This document shows positions 20,592-29,300 of a DNA stretch of 39,914 nt, piece after piece; position 1 is the stretch's first letter; every line of letters begins with the position of its first letter. A program made the translations under genes and the position numbers. The stretch covers positions 1 to 39,914 of IMG/VR virus record IMGVR_UViG_3300021961_000230. One strand, written 5' to 3'. Origin of the DNA: a virus. Below the pieces are notes generated by a model. The model made no database searches. It worked only from the letters and a program-made list of their open reading frames with translations, and was not told the DNA's origin.

Positions 20592-20959
20592 TCATTGAAG
20601 GTTTACATAAGTTGATATTGAAAACCTTTTCGGGTAGAAAGATAAGCGATATAACTGTAAAGAATAGGACTAGAAAATCTATTCCTCAAGATACTGCTTA
20701 TGTATTTACTATTAAAGAGTTACCTAAACCGCATCAATTTAAAATCAATGGTATGGGTAAGAGTTGGGAAAGTGAGCATGAGGTGTGGTTGAGTAAGTTT
20801 CCGAATGCGTATGGTAAGTATGAGATGTTCGTAATGGGATTGCATGGTGTGACTTGTTATGAGATGGAATTATTTGATGTTAAAAGCTTAGAGGCTTTTA
20901 GTTTAGTAATGAATGTAGTATTGGAAAGATGTAAAGAGTATTGGGTAAGTTTAAAGTAA
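20582..20959 (+). CDS. Probable divergent MLTIEN-family paralog 8
   Basis: 125 aa. It starts MELIIEGLHKLILKTFSGRK, comparable to the LxIENxxKLxGK start, and has the same order of strands (AYVFTIKEL) and closing helix (LEAFSLVMNVVLERCKEYW). Similarity is weak, so family membership is provisional. It opens the second paralog block. Confidence 0.6.
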   Translation: MELIIEGLHKLILKTFSGRKISDITVKNRTRKSIPQDTAYVFTIKELPKPHQFKINGMGKSWESEHEVWLSKFPNAYGKYEMFVMGLHGVTCYEMELFDVKSLEAFSLVMNVVLERCKEYWVSLK

Positions 20960-20964
20960 AAGGT

Positions 20965-21072
20965 ATGATAAGATATATAAAACGATTGTGGAATGGTATG
21001 GATGAGCAAGATAAGATATTAACTATCTATTTGTTATTTCTTGCGGTATTAGTATTCATATCCACATTCTAA
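20965..21072 (+). CDS. 35-aa single-span membrane peptide
   Basis: ATG 20965 to TAA 21072. A basic-polar start (MIRYIKRLWNGMDEQDK) precedes one hydrophobic helix (LTIYLLFLAVLVFIS). It fits neatly between two genes. Confidence 0.5.
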   Translation: MIRYIKRLWNGMDEQDKILTIYLLFLAVLVFISTF

Positions 21073-21088
21073 AACGAACACCAAAATA

Positions 21089-21412
21089 ATGAAACGATTA
21101 AACATTGAAAACTTTACGCTTATTAACCGAAAGGATACTGCTAACTTTACTATATTCAATCCCGAAGTAAAGGAGGATAGTTATGAGTTCCTATTTAAAT
21201 TTAGAGATGGTAGGACTTCTGATGTAGGTGAAGTGGTTATTCAAAGAAATGAATCCCTATACAATCCAAACACATTTTATTTGGATGTACGTTGGAAAGA
21301 GCGTACTAACTCCATCTATTCCGAAAATGTGATATATGAGGTATTCGGAAAGAAAGTACAATTTTTTGAAAAGTTGGATGAGATAATATTAGGAAAATTA
21401 AAGCATATATAA
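21089..21412 (+). CDS. MLTIEN-family paralog 9
   Basis: 107 aa, starting MKRLNIENFTLINRKD. The body shows YEFLFKFRDGRTSDVGEVVI followed by FYLDVRW and the closing helix QFFEKLDEIILGKL. The final A of its stop is the first base of the next ATG. Confidence 0.72.
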   Translation: MKRLNIENFTLINRKDTANFTIFNPEVKEDSYEFLFKFRDGRTSDVGEVVIQRNESLYNPNTFYLDVRWKERTNSIYSENVIYEVFGKKVQFFEKLDEIILGKLKHI

Positions 21413-22041
21413 TGTTACAATTAGAAAACATACATAAATTAGATGGTAAATTAATTGGTGATTGGAAATGCTACTATGTTGGAGAAGAAGGTGAGTACTA
21501 TCGTATCTTTTTTGATTCAATGACTACTACTGATATAAGAGCTGAATTCCGTTTATACAAAGAGGACCAGATAAAGGGATTATGGACATTAAGTGGAAAG
21601 TTGGATAATAAAGCTAACGTAGTGTCCGCATTACAAACCAATCCTATTAGAGATGTTCAAGCTCTTTCAATAGATGAATTAAGAACACCTGATATGTTTT
21701 GTGCGGCATTGGGTAGAAGCCTTTTCCAATTCAATGAAATGTTAAGGGTGGGTATTCCTACACAATGGATACCAAAAACATATAACACATCATCATTGGC
21801 TAGAAGGATTAACGGAGGAGGACATTCTTTTGGCGGACATCAAATCCCCAAACCTCCACCTATATCAGCACCTCAATGGTATGTTAAGGAAGAAGAAGTT
21901 AATATGCCTACAATGTGGGAAACTTTTAAAGAGATGGTTAAGTGGGATAAATGGATTAACATTCTATTCCCTATGAAACAAGCGATAGAGCAAGTTATAC
22001 CTAAAAAGAAAAAGATAACCGCTAAAAAAGCAGCGTACTAA
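21412..22041 (+). CDS. MLTIEN-family paralog 10 with long C-terminal extension
   Basis: 209 aa. Residues 1-100 are the family domain (MLQLENIHKLDGKLIGDWKC, then YYRIFFDS). Residues 100-209 are unique: a Gly/His/Pro-rich linker (GGGHSFGGHQIPKPPPISAP), an aromatic amphipathic stretch (WDKWINILFPMKQ) and a Lys-rich end. The two-part build suggests the family domain is a recognition module joined to an effector or tether. Confidence 0.72.
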   Translation: MLQLENIHKLDGKLIGDWKCYYVGEEGEYYRIFFDSMTTTDIRAEFRLYKEDQIKGLWTLSGKLDNKANVVSALQTNPIRDVQALSIDELRTPDMFCAALGRSLFQFNEMLRVGIPTQWIPKTYNTSSLARRINGGGHSFGGHQIPKPPPISAPQWYVKEEEVNMPTMWETFKEMVKWDKWINILFPMKQAIEQVIPKKKKITAKKAAY

Positions 22042-22043
22042 TT

Positions 22044-22352
22044 ATGAGATTAGATATAAAAAATATACATAAGTTAGTAGATTCGGAATACCATAAGAGT
22101 AGATTCGTATGTACTAATGCGATAGAAACGGAAACCAACTATCGATTTCAATTTCACGATACCCATTATGCTACATCAAGATACGTTTGGATTGAGGTTA
22201 GTAGAATCGGCCATCGGAATCTAATCGAAGATAAATGGGAGTATCGATTAAACTACCCAAACCACCCAATACATTCCGTAACTGCCGATTGGTTAGGGTT
22301 TCCACCTAATGCAGTAAAATTAATGGAAGATTGCTTACACTATTCACTATGA
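22044..22352 (+). CDS. MLTIEN-family paralog 11
   Basis: 102 aa, starting MRLDIKNIHKLVDSEYHKSR. It has YRFQFHDTHYATSRYVWIEV in the middle and VKLMEDCLHYS at the end. It shares the IHKL string with paralog 10, suggesting local duplication. It overlaps the next gene by 4 nt (ATGA). Confidence 0.7.
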   Translation: MRLDIKNIHKLVDSEYHKSRFVCTNAIETETNYRFQFHDTHYATSRYVWIEVSRIGHRNLIEDKWEYRLNYPNHPIHSVTADWLGFPPNAVKLMEDCLHYSL

Positions 22353-22846
22353 GTATAATGAGAACAAAAGGACAAGGAAACTTAGTTGTAAATAAAAATA
22401 GATTTTCTGGCAAAGCTATTATAACCTCCACTCCAATTAGCGCTGGGAGCTGGATGGCTAACTACTATCAACCAAATCAAACCCAAAAAAATCTTAACAT
22501 CGACCCGAATCGGAAGTTGGTGATACAAAACTATGCTAAAGACTTAGGTAGTGGTGTATTTTGGGGTTGGGATATTATCTCTGCGGATGAAACCGATGAA
22601 TACTATTTATTTCAATTAAGCCATAGACAGGATTCAAAGTTAAGGGTTTATATTACGTTGGGTAGAGAATTACAAGTTTCGAATTTAGAGAACAACCTAT
22701 ATCAGATGTATCAATGTTATATGCATGATGATTTAGGAGAATGGAATGAAACGATTTGGTTTGATTCGACTAATTTAAATCATCCACTATTTTGGGGAAG
22801 GGTAGAAACGATTGTAGATAAACATCATCCACTATTACCATTTTAA
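22349..22846 (+). CDS. MLTIEN-family paralog 12 with N-terminal extension
   Basis: 165 aa from ATG 22349. The first 45 residues are a Gly/Ser/Asn-rich extension. From about 46 the family plan appears in divergent form (KLVIQNYAKDLGSGVFWGWD, then YYLFQLSHRQDSKLRVYITL). The extended build parallels paralog 2 in the first block. Confidence 0.62.
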   Translation: MSIMRTKGQGNLVVNKNRFSGKAIITSTPISAGSWMANYYQPNQTQKNLNIDPNRKLVIQNYAKDLGSGVFWGWDIISADETDEYYLFQLSHRQDSKLRVYITLGRELQVSNLENNLYQMYQCYMHDDLGEWNETIWFDSTNLNHPLFWGRVETIVDKHHPLLPF

Positions 22847-22850
22847 TATT

Positions 22851-23456
22851 ATGAATATGAACGAAAATCAAATAATGGATTGGTTGAAGTTAAATAAACC
22901 AGATGTTTATTATTTAGCTCTATCATCAACCAATTTAGTAAAAAACGGAAATGTAAGAGACTTAGGTAAATTGTATGCCGAAGCAAATGAATATATCCAA
23001 ATAGATTGGATTAATGAAAATACAAATATACAAGTTATAAAAAGAGATGAGTTTGATAATAGTGTTACTGCCGATGGGTGGGATATAATTACATCTGATG
23101 GTTTGTTAAAGATTCAATCAAAGTTACGATTTGGTGGACTTCATATAGAACAAACACGAAGGAATACAACAAACAATACTCTTAATAATAGAGCAAACTC
23201 TGGATATATTAGATATGCTATTGGTGAGGCTGATGTTTATTTGTTTAGTAAACCAAAATCGTTAGAACAATATACTGATATTAAAAATTGGGATATTATA
23301 GCCATACCAGAACAAGAACTTATTGATTCAAAATGTCCTGGCTTTTTATATAAAAGTGTTCCTAAAAAGATATGGACTAAATGGATTGGTAAAGCTAAAG
23401 ATGTATTGGAACAAACTTATAACCTTAAACAAAATGCTAACAATAGAGAATTATAA
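22851..23456 (+). CDS. PD-(D/E)XK nuclease-like protein
   Basis: 201 aa. Residues 77-93 read WDIITSDGLLKIQSKLR: an Asp followed by a strand with QxK (Gln89, Lys91), the variant active-site layout of restriction-enzyme-type nucleases. An Asn/Arg-rich helix region (about 101-115) and GEADVYLFSKP follow. A helical N-terminal part (1-60) precedes the fold. If active it could cut host DNA or act in mobility. It lies inside the paralog block and overlaps the next gene. Confidence 0.5.
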   Translation: MNMNENQIMDWLKLNKPDVYYLALSSTNLVKNGNVRDLGKLYAEANEYIQIDWINENTNIQVIKRDEFDNSVTADGWDIITSDGLLKIQSKLRFGGLHIEQTRRNTTNNTLNNRANSGYIRYAIGEADVYLFSKPKSLEQYTDIKNWDIIAIPEQELIDSKCPGFLYKSVPKKIWTKWIGKAKDVLEQTYNLKQNANNREL

Positions 23457-23745
23457 GAAGATAAAGAATCGTTGGTTTGGAGATTGGCAGATTGGAAAGA
23501 TTTTGGAAGAAAAATCTTTTTACGCATTGCAATGTTTTCATTCAAGTGGAAAACGTAGTATTACAATAGTTATATTTAGAGATGAAACAATCGATACAGA
23601 ATTCAACGAAACTGCATATAAAATATCTTTATTAGAAGATAGTAAAGGAATTAGTGATGCTATTGAAGATATTATTTATAAAGCAGTTTTAGAAGATATG
23701 GAATTATTCGGAGAATCATTAGTACATTATTTAAATACATTATAA
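23434..23745 (+). CDS. MLTIEN-family paralog 13
   Basis: 103 aa from ATG 23434 (MLTIENYKKIKNRWFGDWQI). An in-frame start at 23323 would lie deep in the preceding gene. The family features are the GDWQIGKI segment, FYALQCFHSSGKRSITIVIF and the closing acidic helix. Its first 17 bases differ by one from those of three first-block genes. Confidence 0.76.
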   Translation: MLTIENYKKIKNRWFGDWQIGKILEEKSFYALQCFHSSGKRSITIVIFRDETIDTEFNETAYKISLLEDSKGISDAIEDIIYKAVLEDMELFGESLVHYLNTL

Positions 23746-23746
23746 A

Positions 23747-24490
23747 ATGAAAAAAGAAAAAGCAGTTATAGTTAGTGGGTACTTTAATCCCTTACACAAA
23801 GGCCATTTGGATTTGTTTAAGAAAGCGAAACAAATGGGTGATAAACTTTGGGTAATCGTTAATTCGGATTTCCAAAGAGAATTAAAAGGTTCATCGGAAT
23901 TTATGTCCGATACTGAGCGATTGGAAATAGTTAAGGCTATTAAGTATGTTGATTATGCATTGGTATCATCGGATAGAGATAGAACACAATGCTATACTCT
24001 ACAACAATTTCACGATATGTTTTCCGATAGATACGATTTAATATTTGCGAATGGTGGTGACCAAAATAATGATACAATACCGGAGAAAGAAGTGTGTGAA
24101 CGTTTGGGTATCGAATTAGTTGATGGGTTGGGTGATAAAATACAAAGTAGTAGTTGGTTATTAAAAGGCAATCTTATCAATCAAACAAAAAGATATTTTG
24201 AATTATTTTCAACAAAGAATGTAAAGGGATTGGAAAACGAAATGTATTCCGATAATGTACATCTTAGAGATTGGAATGGTGAGTGGAAAGGTAAACAGGC
24301 TGTTTTGGAAATGAATGAGAACCTATTCAATAATGATTTTACAATCAACATAGATAACATTAAGCAAGCAGGTTCAACTACTATTACTACATTTACTCTA
24401 CATATTGCTGATACTGAATATAAAGTTGTAGATATTATAGATTGGGATAATGATGGTAAAATAAAAACAATCTTTGCATATAATGGATAA
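23747..24490 (+). CDS. Cytidylyltransferase-like nucleotidyltransferase fused to NTF2-like domain
   Basis: 247 aa. Residues 1-143 form a nucleotidyltransferase with the HxGH signature HKGH (17-20, within GYFNPLHKGHLDLF) and a SSSW element (134-137) corresponding to the usual C-terminal ISSS/TSTT motif. Residues 145-247 look like a SnoaL/NTF2-type cone (TKRYFELFSTKNVKGLENEM, DWNGEWKGKQAVLEM). Enzymes of the first type join CMP or AMP to phospho-alcohols or phospho-sugars. The fusion is unusual; the substrate is unknown. Confidence 0.82.
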   Translation: MKKEKAVIVSGYFNPLHKGHLDLFKKAKQMGDKLWVIVNSDFQRELKGSSEFMSDTERLEIVKAIKYVDYALVSSDRDRTQCYTLQQFHDMFSDRYDLIFANGGDQNNDTIPEKEVCERLGIELVDGLGDKIQSSSWLLKGNLINQTKRYFELFSTKNVKGLENEMYSDNVHLRDWNGEWKGKQAVLEMNENLFNNDFTINIDNIKQAGSTTITTFTLHIADTEYKVVDIIDWDNDGKIKTIFAYNG

Positions 24491-24527
24491 AAAGAAAGGG
24501 AAGTAATTACACTTCCCTTTTTCTTTT
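24491..24527. terminator. Bidirectional terminator between convergent genes
   Basis: AAAGAAAGGGAAGT 24491-24504 and ACTTCCCTTTTTCTTT 24511-24526 form a long stem, A-rich on one side and T-rich on the other, so it can stop transcription from both strands. Confidence 0.8.
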
Positions 24528-24554
24528 GAATACCTTGTGATTTATTATAACTTA

Positions 24555-25346
24555 TTAGAATTTAGTTCCACAATGTGGGCAGAACTTAAAAGAATCTTTC
24601 TTTCTTTTAGCTCCACAATTTCCACAATAGTTTACACTTACTTCTTCGGATGTATATTGTTTTTGTGATGTTGGTAGAATTTGCCAAGCCACATTCCAAA
24701 ACGAAAACGTATTGAATGTTTTGTTTGTATGTTGGAATGTTTGGTCAGAACCACTACCCTTTTCAGTTGTGCCGGTTTCTACTTTATTAGATAGGTTTCT
24801 AATGTTTGGACCTGCTAGAGTATTTGTTGAAGTTAAACTGGCATTATAGAATGTGCTTGTTGTTGTAGTACCCGATGTTAAATTGAAATTCCCACTACCA
24901 CCTGTTGTAGTAAATGTTATTGGATTTCCATTAACTGTTCCGTTTGAATAAGTGTAAGTATTCCCACCCCAAATGTTTGTAGGTTTGTATTCTGAATAGA
25001 ACTCAATCTCCACATATCCGTTGTTTCTAATCGCATCCTGAACTTCTGAATTGTTTCCATTAACTACATAGGTTGAGAACTTAAACTTATCAGGAGAATC
25101 CAAAAAGCGTTCTAAAAACACTCTTTCACCCCTTCTAAGAACTATACCACCACCGGCAATATAATCGCCATCTATTTTGATTTTAGCCAATACTACTTCT
25201 TGTGTAGGATTGAATAATTCAATTTCGTATTCATCTCCATCGGAGAGATACACTTGTCCATCAAATTGTTTGATTCTTTTTTTGCCTTTAGTTACGAAGG
25301 CTTCTGGTCTTTTGGAAGCAGACCATGTGTTTGTAATGTTGTACAT
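24555..25346 (-). CDS. Beta-rich protein with C-terminal zinc ribbon
   Basis: 263 aa. The N-terminal domain (about 25-125) is beta-rich (YLSDGDEYEIELFNPTQEVV, GGIVLRRGERVFLER). A Gly/Thr/Asn-rich middle (130-200) looks like a fibrous or flexible linker. The C-terminus is a four-Cys zinc ribbon (NYCGNCGAKR and FCPHCGTKF). I recall related N-terminal domains in large-phage proteins of unknown role. The leader is A/C-rich (AAACAAACAAAAAC). It converges on the cytidylyltransferase gene. Confidence 0.75.
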   Translation of the reverse strand: MYNITNTWSASKRPEAFVTKGKKRIKQFDGQVYLSDGDEYEIELFNPTQEVVLAKIKIDGDYIAGGGIVLRRGERVFLERFLDSPDKFKFSTYVVNGNNSEVQDAIRNNGYVEIEFYSEYKPTNIWGGNTYTYSNGTVNGNPITFTTTGGSGNFNLTSGTTTTSTFYNASLTSTNTLAGPNIRNLSNKVETGTTEKGSGSDQTFQHTNKTFNTFSFWNVAWQILPTSQKQYTSEEVSVNYCGNCGAKRKKDSFKFCPHCGTKF

Positions 25347-25549
25347 AATTGTCTTGTTTTTGTTTGTTTATTTAAGCCTTTATTCGTTGAGGGTTTTATT
25401 TTCAACTCAAATGTTTCTAAGAACACTAAAGGATTAACCACAAGGTTTCAATAATATATATTAGCTAAAAATATTTTTGTACAATTTAAAGAACCTTTTT
25501 TAACATATTGGGAAAGTCCAACTTTTATTAGATTCTTACAATATATGTC

Positions 25550-25560
25550 TATATTTATAT
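25550..25560 (+). promoter_or_regulatory. Possible second-class promoter motif TATATTTATAT
   Basis: It lies 17 nt before the small gene at 25577 and has no TTTGG box at the proper distance. Similar motifs precede the genes at 35136, 38630 and 39208. The rest of the 25347-25576 gap shows no gene. Confidence 0.35.
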
Positions 25561-25576
25561 TAAAATAATATAATAT

Positions 25577-25702
25577 ATGATAAATTTACTTATAGCACTT
25601 ATACTAATATGTGGTACATTTGGAGCTACAATTTCTAAAACAACAAAAGAATATGGATTCCGTAAACAAAGAGAACATACCGAACCATTAAAGTTGGATT
25701 AA
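25577..25702 (+). CDS. 41-aa membrane peptide
   Basis: ATG 25577 to TAA 25702. An N-terminal hydrophobic helix (MINLLIALILICGTFGATIS) precedes a charged tail (KEYGFRKQREHTEPLK). Its 3' end overlaps the end of the convergent kinase-like gene by 15 nt. Plausible from composition, but small. Confidence 0.45.
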   Translation: MINLLIALILICGTFGATISKTTKEYGFRKQREHTEPLKLD

Positions 25703-26233
25703 ACTAATTATGGTATTAGCTGTATCATTATTGATTGGTACTTTAAAATAATTTACATCATATCGTTCAAGCATTCCAATAATCTCTTTATCAATCTGCA
25801 TACTTTCTTCTAAGTTTTGAAATCTACCATCCTCTTGATACATTGATGGGTCTCTTTCTAAAACTATATTAAGTGAATCATAGTGTTGGTGTAAATCAAC
25901 AATAAATTCATCAAACTTATATCCATAGAACATAGCAGGGTATTCGGGTTCTTCATTGTATCTATCTTTGTATATCAATCCAAATAGTATCGGAGAATCA
26001 ACAATAATATAATCAACTTGTCCATATAGACGTGATATATTACGATGTTGATTTGCTGTTATATAGAATTGGTCTTTAACTGCATATACATTCCTTTCCC
26101 ATGCTTGTAACTTTGGAAATTCATAAGGCATCTCTACATTGTATCCTGCCTTTTTCATTTCATAATATAACCCCGCTGCTTGTGTTGATTTTCCGATGGA
26201 AGGTCCACCAAATAGATTTATAATTTTACTCAT
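25688..26233 (-). CDS. P-loop NTPase, probable nucleoside/nucleotide kinase-like
   Basis: 181 aa from ATG 26233 (MSKIINLFGGPSIGKSTQAA). Walker A is GGPSIGKST (9-17). A likely Walker B is VDYIIVDSPILF. ERDPSMYQEDGRFQ supplies the basic lid-type region. The size suits phage deoxynucleotide kinase/NadR-like ATPases. An upstream in-frame extension to 26326 would run into the receptor gene and terminator and is rejected. The promoter ends four bases before ATG, so the mRNA is likely leaderless. Confidence 0.75.
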   Translation of the reverse strand: MSKIINLFGGPSIGKSTQAAGLYYEMKKAGYNVEMPYEFPKLQAWERNVYAVKDQFYITANQHRNISRLYGQVDYIIVDSPILFGLIYKDRYNEEPEYPAMFYGYKFDEFIVDLHQHYDSLNIVLERDPSMYQEDGRFQNLEESMQIDKEIIGMLERYDVNYFKVPINNDTANTIISLIQL

Positions 26234-26237
26234 TTTG

Positions 26238-26268
26238 TAAAGGTACGAATTTTTTATTAAAGGGCAAA
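26238..26268 (-). promoter_or_regulatory. Promoter of P-loop gene
   Basis: On the minus strand TTTGC (26268-26264) and TACCTTTA (26245-26238), offset 23 nt, one shorter than the others. ATG follows four bases after the -7 box. Confidence 0.6.
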
Positions 26269-26270
26269 AT

Positions 26271-26300
26271 AAAAGGGGAGTTTTTATTCTCCCCTTTTTA
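26271..26300 (-). terminator. Terminator of the receptor gene
   Basis: AAAAGGGGAG 26271-26280 and CTCCCCTTTT 26289-26298 form a ten-pair stem followed by T-rich DNA on the minus strand. It starts four bases after the receptor's stop codon. Confidence 0.85.
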
Positions 26301-26303
26301 TTA

Positions 26304-29300
26304 TTAATTAAATAGGTATCTAACACCTAATTGAATTTGGAAACGAGAACCAAATCCTACATTATCTCTGAATGAATCGGTGAATGGAACTTTATTTCTA
26401 CCATCCAAATAAGGGAATGAGTAGATAGGAGTTTTACCATCCGTATCCAATTTAACAAAGTTAAGCGGAGTCATAGTTGTTGGGATTTGTTGAATACCTA
26501 AATCTTTACTAATCAAATTAGTGAAGTTGTAAATATCAGCTGTAAATCTCAATGTATGTTTTGATTCTTTTACTTTGATATAGAAATCTTGCGTAAAGTT
26601 CAAATCCATCCTATGAACCCAAGGTAATACCAATGCTTGTCTTTCAGCAAACTCACCTCTACGAGAAGAAAGGTATGGGTTGTTTGAAATGAAAGCATCT
26701 AATTGTGACCATAATTCTGATTGTGTTCTTGTATCAACTACACCACCTACTGCAGATGCGTTAGTTAATTTGATTTGAGATGCATCGGCCGGAACGAACA
26801 TTAAATCGTTACCATTGAAACCATCGTTATTCAAATCACCTGCGTATGTGTAAGAAAGAGAAGATTGAAGAGCGTTAGGAGAAGCTTCATATAATAAACC
26901 AATTGAAGTTCTTGTGTTCTTAATAAACTCTTTACCATAGTTCACACTAGCGATAATTCTATGGGGTAAGTAGTTGTTTGATAATCCTTGCTCAAAGTTA
27001 TTAGGATTCGTAGATGTTGGTCTAGCTCCCCACATTGTAAATGCAGTAGAACCATTGATTGTAGCATCCGTTGCTGTTTGACGAGTGTAAGATGCGTTTA
27101 CACCTAAGTTCTTAAATTGTCTTTGAATTTGTAATGTACCAAATAAAGTATAACCAATGTTTGCATTAGTCATATAAATTGCGTTACCAATGTTTGGATT
27201 AGCCGCTGTTTGAGCTGCACCAGTTGCATCATATACCGAACGTTTAACGAAACGAGTTCTACCATCACTTAATGTAATGTTACCTGTTGAAGGTAATGCA
27301 ACGTTTTGGAATACCGTAGCGTTGATGTTCTTAATATAAGTTCCTTCCGCAGTTACTGTCCATCCTAAGATTTTCTTATCAACTGCTAACGTTGATTTCC
27401 ATACTTGTGGGAATTTGTAGTTAGGGTCAGTTACGTTAAGAGAATATGATTTAGATAAACCTGGCGTTGGGGTTGGTCTATATGCGTTAATGTCTGGGTT
27501 AAACATATATCCAGTTGCATTTGTGATAGAACCAAACAATGCCATACCACTATTAGATGCCTGATTTGAAATCCATACAAATGGTGGAGGTCCTTGGAAC
27601 AAACCAGTACCACCTCTTACTTGCATTGTTAAATCATCAAACACATCCCAGTTAAATCCAACACGTGGTGAAATTTGTAATGAAGCTTTAGGTGCTAACC
27701 CTGTGTTCAATCTTACTCCATCATAGAATTTTGTAAGAGTATCAACTACTGGATTGTAAAGGAAGTTATCAGCAAAAGAAACATAATCAGCTCTAACACC
27801 ATAGGTTAAAGTTAGATTATCTTTTACTCTGAATTTATCCTGTGCGAATAAACTTAATTCAGTATTCTTTGGTCCTACTAATGGGAAATCATTTGTTAAA
27901 GACCAAGACAAATCATACACAGCTGCTGGTTTTGTACCTGCTGCTGAAGCGTAGAAATCTGCCAAGCTATTGAAACGGAAAGCACCTGCGTAGTTAGGTG
28001 AAAATCCATTTGAATATTTCTTAAATGAATTTTGTGTACCAAATGTAAATTCGTGCTTACCTTTATATAAGTTGAAAATGTTATTCAACTGAATTACATC
28101 GGTATTCAATTCATTACCATAAGTAAATCTTTCATAACCAAAAGTTGTGAAAGGTAAACCATTACCATCTAAGATGTCCACTTGTGGGAAATCACCACTA
28201 GTCAATGTTCCTCTAAAATCTCTTAACGATGTATAACCAATTTGTAATTTGTTAGAAGCGTTGTTAGAGAAACGAGTATTCAATTCACCAATTAAGATGT
28301 CAGCATTGTTGTTGATAGTATATCCACCACCAAAGAAAGGCATTGATGTTGGACCTGGTCTTCTACCATTTGATGCGTTAATTGATTGTGAGTTAGATGC
28401 TGGAATATCTGCTGAAGAACGTAGTAAGGTGTACTTCAATGAAAATGAATTTTTTTCATTAATAGTCCAATCTAATTTAGATGTTAAACGTTGTGATTTA
28501 GAACCATACTGATAACCTTGGTATGCACCAGGATCGTATGAGTATTTATCAATTAAGAATTTTCTTAATGCATCTAATTCCGATGCTCTTGCTTGTGATA
28601 CGTTAGTAGCGTTTGGAGTGTTATTAGCATCCGATGCTATCCATTGAGTACCCGGTTCCATTCTTTCTTCATTCTCACCATTCACAAAGAAGAACAATTT
28701 ATTTTTAATAATTGCTCCACCAGCTGTGAATCCTTTTAAATCATAAGTGAAAGGTTGTTCAGGCATTGTGATGTCACCAACTTTATAACCCTGTAAATCT
28801 TTATTCTTAAAATATTGATATGCAGAACCGAAAGCCTGATTCTTACCACTACGAGTCACAGTGTTTATTGAACCACCTGCGAATCCACCATACTTCACAT
28901 CGAAAGGAGAAACGTTTACTTGGATTTGTTCAACCGCATCTAAGGAAATTGGTTGTGCTCCTGTTTGTCCTCCTAATGTACCATCACCTAATCCGAATGA
29001 GTTATTGAAGTTAGCACCATCTAAGGTTACGTTATTCAATTGAGAACTCATACCACCAAATGATAAGTTGTTTTGTGAAGGAACTAATTTTACTAAATCT
29101 TTCCAACTACGATTTACGTTCGGAACTCTTTCGATTAATTGTCTGTTAATAATCTCTTGAGAACCATTACGGCTAGAGTTGAATACTTTACTTTGACCCG
29201 CTGTTACAACTACTTCGTTTAGTGATGTAACTGCTTCCACCATAGCAAAATTAGCTTTGTGAGTTTGTCCTAATAAAAGTGTAATATCATCCTGTGTTGT

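Noticed and set aside
26234-26326. N-terminal extension of the P-loop protein
   Set aside because: It would read through the receptor terminator and the promoter; the protein aligns naturally from MSKIINLFGG.
28249-29043. Plus-strand frames of 60-87 aa inside the receptor gene
   Set aside because: They lie antisense to a clearly coding 3.3-kb gene and have no start context.
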